Positions 1 through 12,267 of a stretch of 64,000 nt of DNA are shown piece by piece. A model generated the notes under the pieces. That model worked only from the letters and a program-made list of their open reading frames with translations, was not told the origin of the DNA and did not search any database. This DNA comes from Oidiodendron maius Zn (Eukaryota > Ascomycota > Leotiomycetes > Myxotrichaceae). The stretch's first letter is position 1. Every line of letters starts with the position of its first letter. Position numbers and translations under genes: made by a program. Location: contig KN832889.1 of the NCBI GenBank assembly GCA_000827325.1, positions 719,389 to 783,388 of the forward strand. Reading direction: 5' to 3'.

Positions 1-2846
1 TGCTCTATTTGCTCCAGTGTCCTGGCATCGGGTAGGTCTTTAATAGAGTCTCTAATTCGCTCTAGTTGGGTCGGTCGGGCTCGAGAGACATGGTCTAGTC
101 TTGCTAACTCCTTGTTAATTGGATAGCTAGGGGCCAACTTGTGCGTACGGAAGGAAAACTGCTGGAGGTTCTTGTCTAGTCTGATGCTTGGTGGTAATAA
201 GGACGCTTCTAATTCTATAGGGAGGATAGGGGCAGTCCTGAATACTCCCAGTATCTTTCTTAGTGCTAGGTTTTGGAGTGCTTGGATGGGTTTCTTAAAC
301 TGGGCTTGTCCTCTCCACCATATCACCGAGCTATAGTCGGCAATGCTAGTGATGCAAGCTATATAAAGCTAGCATATCGACTTGGGGGATAGGCCCCGCT
401 CCGTATTAGCAAGTCTAGACATTCTTTGAAATGCCGACCCTGCTTGTGTGGTTCTGGTTGCAATATGTTGCTTAAATATAAGGCCTGGGTTAAACCAGAT
501 TCCTAGCTATATGACTACCTCTTTGGGCTCTACAATTTCTCCGTTTGGTAGTTTGAGGTTTGTAGTCTTGGCTTGCTTTCCTATAGAGAAATGCATTAGT
601 TCTGTCTTCATTAGGTTGGATTGTATTGCATTTTTGGCACCAAGCTTGTTAGCTTTACTATTTCCCTCTCAAGAATACAAATATTTTTTAAGGGCTGGCT
701 GATGCTACTATAAGTGATATATCGTCAATATAGGAGAGTACCTTGGCTGCTAGGCGAGGGAAGAGCTCTCTGATATAGGTTAGGAAGAGTATAGGCGAGA
801 CCGGGCTCCCCTGGGTATCCCGGTCTCGATTTTACTGAACTTTTCGGTTTGCCTATTGAAAGACAGCCTTAGTGTCCAGTTACTAAGAAATGTTAAGATC
901 CAAGCAACTAGATTACTGGGCAGTTGGAGTTTTTGACGGATTCTAAGTAGTTGGTTCTTGGCCATATAATCAAAGGTGCCTTTTATGTCAAGGAAGAGTA
1001 TAGTTGTCTTGTGCTTTAGCTGCCTATTTGTTTCCACCTCATTGGTTAAGAGGAGTGTAGCGTCTATAGCGGATTTCTTGAGCCTACCTCCTATTTAGCT
1101 AGGATGAAGTAGGTGGGTAGTCTCGGCTAGATATCCGAGTCTCTAGGCTAGAATTCGCTCACTGACTTTACTAAGGCAGCTAAGTAGCGAAATGACCTGG
1201 CAGGCCTTGGGTGCTATATAGTCTGGCTTGCCCTCCTTCTTAAGGATGGCTCCTATAGCTTATCTCCAATATACCGGGTGATAGCCGATATCGACTGGGC
1301 TGGAGTATAGTCTATAGAATATATCTGGGATTGCTCTATAGTCATGGAGGATAATTTCTTGAGTGATTGAATCCAGGCCCGGGGTCTTTCCTTTAATTTT
1401 ATTAGAGCAGGCGTCTTCAAGTTCCGCTCTAGATAGGCTGGGCCAGTCCCACCTGGTCGAGGGTTGATAGTTTGTCCAATTTGGCTTGGGCATATCAGGT
1501 GGGTATAGGAATAGCATGTTTTGAAAGGCAAAGCATTTCCCTTGAAATATATCCTCTAGCCAGGTAGGAGAAGATTGGATAGGGGGCGTTCTCTCTACAT
1601 ATTTGTCTGATGAGTATGCCACAGCCTTGAAAATTGACTTCAAGTCTTCCTTTTCGAGGAACTGGTTCCAGTAGTCCTACTTGGCACGTTTGATTGCTAG
1701 GAAGTATGTATTCTTGGCTTAGAGGTATAGATGTTTTATGCTAGGATCTCTGGATATACCTTGTTATCTTTATATTATAGTTTTCCTAAGCGATTTAAGG
1801 TCATTATTCCACCATGGTTTGGACCTAGCCCCTGATTTGATTGATAGAGTACTAGCTTTAGCAGCTCTCGTTATCGCATCCGTAAGTTCAGAGGCCGCCA
1901 TGTCTAGTAGTGCTATAGTAAGCGTGTTATCTTCCAGAACACCTAGTTGGTTCTCCTAGCTAGGGGTTAGATTCCTAAGCTTATTTGAGTTTAGGTTTAC
2001 ACTTTGAGCTTTGTTTGATTGTAGGGAGGTAGTGAAGTACTCCCAGTTGGCGAGGCGTGTGTTGAAGTTGGTTGGTTGGGCTGGGTTATCAACCCATACT
2101 CTATTCGTTCCCGAGATCGAGAAGAGGATGCCGTTGTGATCGGAGCCTAGGTCGGATAGGACTTGCCAATCCTGAATCCTGTTTGCTACTGGAGGGGTGG
2201 CAAAGGAGAGGTCCAGGACCGACTCTCTCGCAAGGTTAGGCCGAAAGAAGGTGCCGGTTCCAGGGGAATTCAGGAGCTCAAGGTTATGTCGTTCCAACCA
2301 CTCGATAAGTTGGTCGGCTCCAGGGCTTTCCTGAGCTAGCTGATCCCACTATGGGTGGTGTGTGTTGAAGTCTCCTAGGAGGACGGTGTTTGAGGATAGA
2401 TGTCGACGAAGCAGGCAACGATCCAGGGTTCTTAGGCCTTCCCTGACTTGGTCAGCTTTATTGTAGACATTAAGGAGTTGTATTTTGGTGCTTCCTTCTT
2501 GTATGTCTACTACCAGGAGGTCCGGATCCTTAGGAGAGGTAGTGGCTAGGCTAACCAGGGGACGGAAGGCTTTAGACAGATATACTAGCGTCCTGGGACG
2601 AAGACCATTGCTCAGGGGGAGGATTTGTGTGAAGCTCTGGTGTGCAATTGAACGAGTATTGTCGCGTATGACCCAAGGTTCCTGGACCACTATTAAGTCT
2701 GCTCTAAGTTCAATTGCCGTTTGGAGCGCGCTTTCAGTGGCGGGACCGCTGCGGTTGAGATTCACTTGGAGGATTTTCAGACTACTGCTAAGCATTACAT
2801 TTGCATGACAGAGCCCTTGCGTTTGATTGCGAGTAGCACCTCGCAT
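1..2846 (-). pseudogene. LINE ORF2 relic: endonuclease plus reverse transcriptase
   Basis: The 5' end (2349-2846) encodes an endonuclease/exonuclease/phosphatase domain: it opens with LKILQVNLNRSGPATESALQ, has the catalytic-type VQEPW, and ends with GDFNTHHP. The domain continues at 1956-2297 with SDHNGILF. The reverse transcriptase follows at 1260-1643 (KTPGLDSITQEII) and 780-1037 (FLDIKGTFD, TGIPRG). The catalytic YIDD box is still readable at 721-732. Bases 1-360 encode the conserved C-terminal segment (ADYSSVIWWRGQAQ, LRKILGVFRTAP). Frames change several times and stops are present, so the element cannot move by itself. The gene would normally copy the element's RNA at a nicked target. 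Confidence 0.85.
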
Positions 2847-4295
2847 GAGTTGTAGTCTGCGGTGTGGGATTCCTTACAATTTCCGCATTTAGGGGCTAGG
2901 TGTTGACATTTCGCACCTTTGGTTTGGCAGGAGTTGCAGTGGTGCTGTTGGGTAGCATGATTTTCCCCGCAGAACCTACACACCGGGCGTTTTTTGCAGT
3001 GGTTCTCTAGGTGACCAAAGCACTGGCAGTTTTGGCATTGCGTAGTGGGGGCTGTGGAGTAGAGCTCTACCCGGACGCTTGTGCCAGCGATATAGAGCCT
3101 ATTATAAATTGCTCTGTCTGCCTCTTCTTTTGTGGCAAAAGCTGCCGCTACGGAGCCTGCACGTTAGGTTAAACGTTTTTCGGCCGATATGAGCCAGTAT
3201 GGGGTGCCAATTGGTTTTAGGCCTTTGTTGAACGTCTGGATTTCTTCAATAACGAGGGCCATTCCTTCCGGCTTATTAAAGTCGGAAGTGGGCACCTTAT
3301 ATAGAACGAGTTATACCAGGGCTCGTCTTTCTAGGCCGTTTCAAAGGGAATTACAGGTTCCCATATCGTTTGTTGCTCCAGTAGGAAGTCTGCAGAGAAG
3401 GCGCTGGTGGTAGTAACAACTAGGTTTTGGCCTAGTGATTTGGATACTGTGGTCACCACTGGCCCTTTTATTCCCCTATCCGAGAATGCTTTGTTGAAGG
3501 CATTCCTTGTAGCAAGGGGTGAGAAGTTCGCGTTCGTGCCAGTAGGGTGTTTGAATAGGATTAGTCGGTTCGAATGGGGAGGTACCTGTTGTTTGGGGCC
3601 TTTGTTTTTCTTCCCTACTATAGTCCACTCCTAGGGACCGGAGTTCTTTGGGGCTCCAGCAGCTGCAACAGTAGCGAGGGCGGGGCCGGTGTGCAGGGTA
3701 GTCTTGTGATAGTTGTTCGCCGAGGGGTTCTGCTGTAGCGCCGGGGCTGGTGGTTTGGTAAGGGGCTTGACCTTAGTTTCTATTTGCCTAGTAGCTGTCT
3801 CGACGTTGGCTACTTGCGATGCAATTATTGAAGACGCGGATTGTAGCCTGCCATTTTCGGTAAATTCCCGGAGGACTTCTAGGAGGTCAAGGAGTTTGGA
3901 TTGCTCATCACGAGACTTTTCGAGAGTGTAAGCCTGCACAATTAGGTCTCTTACATCGAGAATAAGCCCTTTTGGAGTTTTGCTGCTCTTTAGGGAGATT
4001 CTAGGTGTCTTGTTGCTCGGCCCTGCATCGTGGGTGGGGCTTGCGCCTCTCTTCCCGTTTAGGCGAGAAGGGCGGTAGGTGTTGGCAGAAAATTATAGGG
4101 GCAAAAGGGGGGTATGTCGAGGGTGGCATTGGAGCTTGGGAAGACTACAGGGAAGGTTCTTGGTGTAGTCCTAGGGTTATTGAAGGGACGGGTGGGACTA
4201 GATGCCTCTACGTCTGTGTCACCGAGGATGATAGTCGGGTTTGGGAGGGAGAAGGACCCGAAAGGGTCGGAGAAGGCCTCTGGGGACGGATCCAT
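2795..4295 (-). pseudogene. LINE ORF1 (gag-like) relic with zinc knuckles
   Basis: This would be the nucleic-acid-binding chaperone of the LINE. At 2795-2983 there is a cysteine/histidine-rich stretch (CRFCGENHATQQHHC, then CNSC, CGNC), typical of the tandem knuckles at the end of fungal LINE ORF1. It overlaps the ORF2 start by about 50 bases. At 3631-3939 there is a charged helical segment, probably a coiled coil, followed by a Pro/Ala-rich linker. The likely N-terminus is at 4295, opening MDPSPEAFSDPFGSFSLP. The stretch between (about 3000-3630) encodes the RNA-binding part but is broken by stops. Upstream bases to about 4700 may hold the element's 5' untranslated region. Confidence 0.7.
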
Positions 4296-5401
4296 TAGAT
4301 GGGAGCTACTGGTCGATATATTGGGTTATACGACTAGTAGACCTAGATCTAAGGTATTCCGGAGGTTTATAGTGGTTTAAAAACAGCTTTAGGATGATTG
4401 CAAAGGGGGCAAAAAACTCGAAAAAAAAGGTTGTGTGTTACAACTGTGACGCTGGTCGGTTGCTGGAAGCTTAAAGTAGTCCTTGATTCGAGCCACGTGC
4501 GATCCGCAATTTAGTCAACTGACACTTTTATATATAGGCTGACTGCTAATCGTCGTCATTCAGTTTCAACTCGTGACAGCAATTATGCGATTATAACTTC
4601 TGAAGAGCCTACACAGTACCCAACCCCCCCCTGGTTTTTTGCGCAGCAATTCCACCAATCTGGCCCATAAATAACATCGCCCGAGTCCCCGTTGCACTAA
4701 CCCAGAGTTAGAGCGCCTAGCAATTCGTTTAAAGGAAAGGAAAGCCAAATACTTACATAGGATCCGGGAATGACAATTGGATCCCCTGCCGGTAGGTTAC
4801 TAGCTAAAGATACTATTAGTATGTTAGGTATATAATTACAATTTACTTGCCCATTTTATCACCGAATTGTGGACAGCATATTGCTGATACACTATCATAA
4901 AATATGCTATGATCGGTGTTTGTACATGCACAATACTCGTATGATGTATCTTGGGCATGTGCTATACTGGAAACAAGTTTTAATTCGTATAGCAGTCTAT
5001 TTATAATCTAAGAACATACCTAATCAGTATAGTACTACTAGTAAGAATTGTAGTGATTTGCATGACTGTATTTTGAAAAGCTATTGGTTTTCTGGAATAG
5101 AGTAAATCTGAAGATTGGATCCTGTCTAGATTGAATATAGAGGGAATCAAAAGTCCCTAAATATATCTAAGGCTCTGTGACAATCACGTGATGCCACTAG
5201 CGCATCAAATGTTGCACATAGCTACTAAAGGGGGCTCAAGAGCTTTCTTCTCCTCTCTTTAGCTCTTTTCTCCTTCATTAATATAATCCCTATCTTTCCT
5301 ACCTTTAGCTTCACCTTATTAAACAGGCACCCTAGAGTGATCATTACCTGATAAGTCTTGTTTTTAAATTTTAATTGTAAATTCTATTAAACAGTCAAGT
5401 A
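4296..5401. other. Non-coding interval, AT-rich, no gene seen
   Basis: No open frame here resembles a protein. The part next to the LINE may be its 5' UTR/promoter. A pyrimidine-rich tract at 5240-5335 looks promoter-like, but no gene follows it. Nothing else is supported. Confidence 0.5.
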
Positions 5402-5428
5402 ATTCGAAGGGCATTTTGCCCCTCGAAT
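5402..5428. repeat. Imperfect palindrome, possible pogo terminal inverted repeat region
   Basis: A 12-base arm (5402-5413) and its near-perfect inverse (5417-5428, one mismatch) surround a TTT loop. Just outside it is CAGTCAAGTAATTCG (from 5391). The palindrome lies on the 3' side of the pogo transposase relic, where that element's terminal repeat would be expected. I could not find a matching end on the other side, so this is inference. Confidence 0.4.
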
Positions 5429-5448
5429 CTAGTATATAGTATTATATA

Positions 5449-5742
5449 TGTGACGGTCCAACCAGGCTAGGGCGGTGTGGTTCTGCCGGGCTGGCTGTGG
5501 CTAGGATCTGGGCGTGGTGGTTGCTGAGGATTCGTGACGGATTAGGGCTAGCGCGCCGGAGCGGGCGCTAGCCATTCGCTACGTCCCTTCGGCACCAGGC
5601 TTAATCCGGGCCGAGCTGTATTTATATAGTTGAGCGCGCTGCACTGAGTCCTTCTCTCCTTAATTTAATTGTCTTCGTCAATACAGCACCTTTACTGGCC
5701 ACTGCCTCCCTTCGTGTGGCTTACAGCAACCAGGCTGTCACA
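5449..5742 (+). mobile_element. Candidate solo LTR (294 bp)
   Basis: The block begins TGTGACGG and ends CTGTCACA, giving perfect 6-bp terminal inverted repeats TGTGAC/GTCACA of the TG...CA type seen in fungal gypsy/copia LTRs. It is GC-rich compared with both flanks. It contains a TATA-like TATTTATATAG near 5619, about 50 bases before a pyrimidine-rich stretch, the usual order in an LTR promoter. It interrupts the pogo transposase frame. The flanking five bases (ATATA and GTTAT) do not form a clear target-site duplication, so the exact ends are uncertain. Confidence 0.55.
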
Positions 5743-6086
5743 GTTATTGCTATATAAAATTTCCAGCCTATTGTTGGTCTGATATATTCTCTATTATATG
5801 TTGCAATAATATGATTTGCTATATCTTCTATAATATACAACGTGGGAAGGAATCCTTTTATATCTAGGTCATGAATATGTTTAACAAGGACTATTTCTTT
5901 TCGATCTATCATTTTCGGAGAATTGGCCAAGATAGCGCATCGGGGAGATATACTACATAATCTTTCGCCCAGTTTACAGTAATCCTCCTTATAGACCTTG
6001 GATGCAGTATATACCTTAAGTTTTGGATCGGTTTTTAATGCTTGGATAGCAAGATTTAATTTATTTTCATCGAAATCTTGAGACAT
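5743..6086 (-). pseudogene. Truncated pogo/Tigger-type DDE transposase, N-terminal HTH part
   Basis: The frame starts MSQDFDENKLNLAIQALKTD, the characteristic opening of fungal pogo-family transposases, in which the first ~60 residues form a pipsqueak-like DNA-binding helix-turn-helix. A degenerate CENP-B-type second helix-turn-helix region follows (KEIVLVKHIHDLDIKGF, LYIIEDIANHIIA). Only about 115 residues remain of roughly 500. The DDE catalytic core is absent, because the frame runs into the candidate LTR at 5742. The element is dead. Confidence 0.75.
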
Positions 6087-6930
6087 GTTGGGTTGATTAA
6101 AAAAAGATGTTTGAAGTAGGAAAGTAAGAGTTTTGGGAATTTTGGCTGGTTCGCTATGAACTCACATTATACAAAGTTAAAATACATAATGATGCTCTTA
6201 GTAGTTTATAGAATTAATGCAAGTGACTATGCATTGCTTCGTGTATAGAAAGAATCATAAGTGGTAAATACGGCTTTTAAAGTATCTAGACTATAGCTAT
6301 CCAACCAAATGATTACTACAGTCGTTTGCAAAACCGCCTTCCCCTGTCTAGAATTTTTTTGATTTGTTAGTGACCGGGGGTTTCGGGGTAGGACCCAAAT
6401 ACGGCTAAGCGTAAACTAAACAAGAGAGCCAACTAGAGCTACGTTTTTTATCTATAGACGATACTGGCCAGGTACCTCCACCAAGTGGCAAAGACAGAGT
6501 CGGTACGGGCCGGTCCTCGGTTTAGATCGTCATTCCCGAACTAAACCTGAGATTTTCTGCCTAAGGACTACATACTGTAAATTATACAAAGTTGTAGTTC
6601 TAGAAGCTTCTCCAATACCCACAAGCAGTCCGCGAACTTTTAGGTAATCTTCATTCATCCTCAAGCTCTTTAGCTAGTGCTGAACTCGGGTGATTGTTCA
6701 TAGCCCAGCTGAGAAGTCACTAGTACGAGATAGCCGTAAATAATGCACCTAAAGGACTGATCAAGCAGAAGACCACGTTCCAATCCGTCCACGAAGGACA
6801 CCGCTAACATCCATCTTGATCACAAGCTGCCCTTGAAGTTTTCCTCGCGTTCCTTGCTCGTACACTAAACCTAACACCCTGTAATGCACAGAAGTTAAAA
6901 ATCTGCTGATCGTACTTTCTAATCTTCTGT
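6087..6930. other. Intergenic, no gene seen
   Basis: All frames are short. Several stretches are rich in TA and TTTTTT runs. I see no protein similarity, RNA gene or paired repeat here. Confidence 0.5.
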
Positions 6931-8701
6931 TTAGATCACGATCTGCTCCTGGCCTCTATCTGAAGCTGCTTGGAGCACGTTGACGTCGGCGCCTTTCTCG
7001 AGAAGCTTCACGATCTGCTCGTGGCCTCTGCCCGAAGCCGCCTGGAGTGCGCTGCCATAGTCTCCGCCTTGTGCATTTACTAAATCTGGAATGTCTTGTA
7101 AACTTGACACCGAGAAAGAACTTGCCGAAGTATTCACTCTGAGTAGCTGGGAGAGAATGAATTTGAACCCAAGAAGTGAGGCGTAGTAAACAGGCGATAG
7201 AAAATTTCCAGAAAGCTTACGCCCATTGCAGCTGTCGACATTCCATATCGTGAGCTAGTTCTCAAATTCGCCTCCGGAATTTTGAAATAGCCGGAGAGCT
7301 TGGTGCTCAACACAATGCGTACCTTCACCTGCATCGTGAAAATGTCTATGCCAAGTGTTCGCCGTATACAACGCAAAAGGATATTTTGCGATTGATTTCC
7401 GAGACAACGCAGGCTCTAGCAAATATGTCAGGCAGATTGAGGTGACTTCTGCATCAGCTTTAGGTCTTGTTACACTGAACATCGCGGCGCTTTGTTGAAG
7501 TATCCGTTCGGACTCTAGGTATTCCTGGACGGAGAAATAGGCGATGCGTACGGTGGTGTCGCCCTTGGGTCGTGTATCCACCTCAACAAGGCCAGGACAA
7601 ACTGCACAAATTTCGTCTTCACCAAGTAGTCTGCTATCAGGATTCAGTCGCGGGTTGTCTCCTATCTCCACTGCATTCACGTCGATGAGTTCAGATACCG
7701 TCAATGGCCTCTTGGCACAGCAACGCAGAGTCAAGATCCGCCTTGCGTCCTGCTCAGACACTTAATCAATATTCAACAACATTCGTTTGTAAGTTTTGTC
7801 CAGACCTTGTAGCAGAGATACGAGTGCTTTATCTAGTTGATGTTTACTACGACAAGAAGATAATGCCTGAAACTGGCATTCGACCCACTGAGATCTGGCC
7901 AAGTTAGTAGAATTCTCTTAATAGAAGATAGAAAACGTACACACCTTTTGATCCTTTAGCAAGCGCGCTCTCAATTTGACTGTAATAATCTGCCCACTTG
8001 TATAGTTTACGGCTATATTTTATACAGCCAGATATAAAAGACGCTCTATCACTATCGACAGATTCATTCTTCATGGAGACTATCTCGTCCAGTGAAGTAT
8101 AAAGATCATCGTAAAGCGCATCACGAATGTCTGTTTCCTTACGGCTTGTGACTAGTAGGTAAAGACCCGGCTGTGACTATTCCCGGATAGTTGCTAGGGA
8201 TTCAAGTACGCTTCGTCTGATATTCTTCCCGTGTAGGTTCTAGGGACTCTCGTCTAATGCATCTAAGATAATATATACATGCGTGAACGCCTGTACAAGT
8301 TGATGCAGACAATCTTCAAGGTCTGGATCTGGTGGTGTCGCGTTGCGGTAACGATCATATAATCGTGAGAGCCGCACATTATTGTCGTTGAGCTGGCTTG
8401 ACAGCTGCGAGACTAGTGCACGTAGCATGGCAGAGGCATCCTGTTTGAAGTTGTCACTAAACTTGAAGAAGAAGATTGCAATCCCGATACGTGGGCTAGA
8501 CCTGCGGTGCCGGAAAGTACAGTGGGTTATCAGTCTGCAAGAACGAGGGACGCCCAGAAGCAACCTAGATACTCGTCGGAGATGTCCTTGAACTGCACTG
8601 GGGCACCGGCGAAATCCTTCTGGATCTTGGTAACAAGTTCGATTATCGTCACGAAATCTCCGATATTGAATCCGAAGCTTATTATGGAATTTGTTGTACA
8701 C
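6931..8701 (-). pseudogene. NACHT-ankyrin (NLR-like) protein relic
   Basis: Fungal NACHT-ANK proteins are STAND ATPases linked to non-self recognition. Reading leftward from 8701, the relic retains part of the NACHT domain (AMLRALVSQLSSQLND) with an intact Walker B (VYIILDALDES, about 8240-8285). Then comes a sensor-like strand (LYLLVTSRKETDIRDAL, near 8130-8170). The conserved helical region follows at 7255-7761 (KRPLTVSELIDVNAVE, VRIAYFSVQEYLESERI). Ankyrin repeats are at 6931-7137 (GSALQAASGRGHEQIVKLLE, KGADVN). The P-loop and N-terminal effector are not recognisable. In-frame stops, for instance straight after LDESP, and frame changes show it is a pseudogene. Confidence 0.75.
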
Positions 8702-9659
8702 TTGCTGTCACTATTGACGTACGATGCTGAATATCAATATAAAATGGTTCTGGGCGGCCATTTTATGTATGAACAGTATTTAAGGCATTTTTGAGCTCGA
8801 CCACGCCCCCCTGGAGGGCAACCAATCTACTGTCCCCAAACTAGATCTTCATTTCATATCTTTAGAAATCCCGATAATGTACTGTAGAATTATAATGCTA
8901 CTACTGTCATAGACAGACGTCCCACAACAGCTCGGGGTGCATACAAGAATGGTCTGGAATGGTGGGGGATTGATTTGACCCTGAGGCATTGCGGTAACCT
9001 GGATGAGCCAAAGGTGCATCCGTGGAGCCAAGTGATGGTGGCTGAAATACTTGAGAGTTTGATCGTCGTCTCCCCATGTGAGCCCCCATTCCTAGCATGC
9101 CTATAACCAAGTGCAGATCGGTCTATTTTGGTTAGTCTTGTTGAAGATCTAACCTTAAAATTCCCTTGCAGTCACAAATTTGGTAGCTACCCCACCCCTC
9201 TAGCCTGAACCGGCCGAGCCTAAACTATTGGCCTGCAGCATAATTAAGACAAACAAACCCTTCCAAGTACTCTAATTGGTGTTCTGAAGAGGTCAAGTTG
9301 ATATATTCAGCATCTGTTGGTCGTGGACAGAACTGGGCTGATCCTCCGCAATCCGGATTGGATACAGCTGAACTCAGAAGCGTTCACCGTTTATCTCTTG
9401 TACCACATGATACGATGAACAGTATAATGCGAGATGTTCTTTACGTTAATTGGCGAAGTATTAGATAAAACTCATTTTGGCTTTAACTGGTATAGACAGA
9501 TCTACAGTTTATCATCCTCTGTCCTACGTTACGTTGTGGGCGCTTTTGTGATTCTTAGACCTTGTCATGGGGCTATAATAGATCGATCGTTCTCCTATCC
9601 CATATCCAAAAAATAGCAAACAAAACTCCACTACAAGCAAAATTCCACTTCAATCGACA
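8702..9659. other. Intergenic region upstream of the methyltransferase
   Basis: No convincing coding sequence. A small perfect 9-bp inverted repeat (ATAAAATGG/CCATTTTAT) lies at about 8739-8766. The last ~100 bases are A/C-rich and look like a fungal 5' untranslated leader for the gene starting at 9660. Confidence 0.5.
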
Positions 9660-10619
9660 ATGGCAGCAGTGCAACTACAAAAGCCGACAGGGAGAGGCAA
9701 TACTTTCAAAGGTACCGAAGGCATCTACTTGCTGCCACACCATCCTAATGAGCTTGAACGAGTTAAGCTATGCCATGGGCTTATGATGAGCGATACCGGC
9801 AATGTCCTGATTAAATCGCCACTACCTGCAGCCGGATCTACTATTCGAGTCTTGGATAGTGGCTGTGCAGACGGTATGAGTTGAAGTCCTACGCAAGTGA
9901 CTAGCATACTAAGACATTTAGGAACTTGGTTGCACGATCTCTCTAAGCTCCTTCCAGCTTACAACTGGAATCTTCATGGTGTGGACATCCATGAAGATAT
10001 CTTCCCCAGTCCAGAGAGAGCCTTTGTTCCTCTAGATCTCCGCAAGCACGACATCAATACTGAATTCCCGGCGACCTGGAACTGGCAAAATTCTTTCGAT
10101 ATTGTTCATCAACGCCTGTTAATTTGGGGCATCAAGACTGAGAATTGGCCTGCAGCCATACAAAGGCTCCTGCGCCTGGTCAAACCCGGTGGGTGGATTG
10201 AGCTTGTGGAAGTCGTTTGGGTCGATAACAATATCCCCATCGATGCCAACGCGCAGCCTGAACTTGCTAAGCAGAGGGTCTTGGAGTGCTGGACTTGCGA
10301 CTACCACGGTTTTGATATTCAGGTTGCGACTAAGCTTGAGGGCTTGCTGAAGAATGCGGGGTGTGCAAACGTCACGAAATATGAGTATGACCTAGGGATT
10401 GGCGCAAAGGCGAATCAGGAAGAGTGGAAGGCCCCATCAGCTGAGATGTGGGACGAGATATTTAGGAGCTTTGAGCATAAGATGCCACTGGAGGGGATTC
10501 CTGGCGTGGCTAAAACACCAGAGCAGCTTCATGTCTTCTTGGACAAACTGAATGTTGAGATCAAGGAGCATGGGTATATGCCAAAGGTGAATTTTGTTAT
10601 TGGCCAGAAGCCAGCCTAG
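9660..10619 (+). CDS. Class I SAM-dependent methyltransferase (UMTA/LaeA-like), 303 aa
   Basis: Two exons, 9660-9873 and 9922-10619, are joined across a 48-bp intron (9874-9921, GTATGA...TTTAG, with TACTAAG as a branch site). Splicing restores the SAM-binding motif I, RVLDSGCADGTWLHDLSK (about residues 60-78). Later motifs are GVDIHEDIFP (acidic loop), FDIVHQRLLIWGI and LLRLVKPGGWIELVE (motifs post-I to III). The length fits the fungal family, whose members methylate small molecules in secondary-metabolite pathways or act as LaeA-like regulators. There is no signal peptide, so it is probably cytosolic. The substrate is unknown. Its neighbours, an FAD monooxygenase and a dehydrogenase scrap, hint at the remains of a biosynthetic cluster. 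Confidence 0.88.
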
Positions 10620-12186
10620 CTACGATTCAGATGATAATCTACAGAATCGATAACCCCTGATCACTAGTATGAATTCCGTGGTGATAATACTGACTTCGCT
10701 TGGGACCTTGGCTATAATTTGGATGTAGCCTTGCGACATACAGTCATCGACTATAAGTTTTTCATTCGGTAGTATACTCTGAACAAAATTTTTAGTACTG
10801 TTAATGGTATTGACCTAAGTATTACGCCTTAATTTTGACTCTAGGGCTATACATGTGTGTACTCTATCTAACTAGCGAACCCATTTTTATGAAACGAGGG
10901 GACAATTCTTAATATTTCTTATGCCTTATCGACAACTTCAGCTAAGGGCACAAAGTGTTTAGTCCACATTCATTTCTAGATCTGCTATTTGCTGGCGGCT
11001 TTTTGTTCTTTACAACTCGCATTACAGTATTCACTGGCAACAAATAGCAATTATGGCTTCGTCCGCGAGGCCCTTCGGCTGTTCTTGGTGGTTTCTTGAA
11101 CTTTGCAATTTGCTGAGAACGAAGATAATCCGAGCACTAGGTGTAAATATGATCCATACCTGGCCCTGTGTTTAAACAAAGCTATTCCGATCCGTTTGCT
11201 GAGTTACCCTCATGTGAAGTACTTATGGATATTATAATTCTTCCTCATACGCGGTGTTTCGGTTGATTTGCAACAACTTCGTTATCCCTCTTGTCTCACT
11301 CTGGTGTTGACATTTTGCGACTCTAGGTCAGTGTCCGTCCTGTATCATTCCCTGCCCCGCCGTCTAAGACCCTATCGTTACTCTGATGGTGTGCTATGAC
11401 TATATGATTTTATATTCTTATCGTATGTGCTACTTATGATAGCCCGGGTAATGTCCCTTCCTGTTTCACCCACTTCTTATTGCCCTAGACCATCTAACTC
11501 GCTACATGAGCAGACAATTGGCGTTCGGAGGCAGGGCCACGACACGTTGGCTATGGGGATTGAACAGTAACGCGCGAAGATTCAAGTCCTTCAGCTGCGG
11601 CCGAAGAGCACATACGATCCGATGAACATCGTATTCAGGAACAGGCTCGAAAGGCAAAGCCTAGAAAACAAGATTTGCATCGGCAAGGCCTGGTTTACCG
11701 TATTGTTTGCGCTGCGCAGAAATTTTATAGCTTGCAGACAATACGATATTGAATATGATATATCGACTTACAAACGACCACGCTGCTGTTCACTTCGTTG
11801 GTAAGGTTACTTTTGTCACAGCCTTGAGCTAGTCCGTATTAGGTATAATTGGGGTGGTGGGTATCATGACCTGTTTTGGACATGATGGTTAGACGGTCTC
11901 AATGTAAGTTTAGCTCTTCCCACCTTTTGGCTTGGATGAGATAGTGCGGGGGTTTAGTCCTCAGGGTTAGCAGTCTCCTTATACCCGACGCGATTGGATT
12001 ACAAGTAAATGATATGCTGGAAGAGTCTCATATTTAAGCCACTTAATCTAGCTTTATCCTATGTTGACGTTTAGGTAAGCCGGGAATGTGCATATCTCAC
12101 TGATCTACCTCTGGATTTGGCCTACCTGCCAGCATCGGTGTTCAGCTCAACCACAGATATTTGCAGATCTTCACAATTCGCCAACC

Positions 12187-12267
12187 ATGGCGGCTGGCAC
12201 CAAACAAACTATCGTGCTCGTCACAGGTGCCAATGCTGGCATCGGCTATGAAATTGTCAAAGGCTAA
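12187..12267 (+). pseudogene. Short-chain dehydrogenase/reductase N-terminal scrap
   Basis: Starting at an ATG in good context (ACCATGG), 26 codons read as the first strand and turn of a Rossmann fold: KQTIVLVTGANAGIGYEIVK, with the NAD(P)-binding TGxxxGIG motif intact. A stop follows at once and I cannot find the rest of the roughly 250-residue enzyme downstream. Either an uncharted intron follows or, more likely, the gene has been lost. Confidence 0.6.

Larger units (their letters stand above)
1..4295 (-). mobile_element. Decayed non-LTR retrotransposon (Tad/I-like LINE), truncated by the left window edge
   Basis: Minus-strand fragments appear in the order expected for a fungal LINE: a gag-like ORF1 with CCHC-type zinc knuckles, then an apurinic endonuclease, reverse transcriptase and a C-terminal region. 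All reading frames are interrupted by stop codons and small indels, mostly of the TGG-to-TAG and CAA/CAG-to-TAA/TAG type expected of RIP. The 3' end lies beyond base 1, so tail and target-site duplication cannot be seen. Family assignment rests on domain order and recognisable motifs. Confidence 0.85.

Noticed and set aside
8739-8766. 9-bp inverted repeat ATAAAATGG/CCATTTTAT as a terminator or regulator
   Set aside because: Isolated short palindrome with no gene end nearby; expected by chance in AT-rich DNA of this length.
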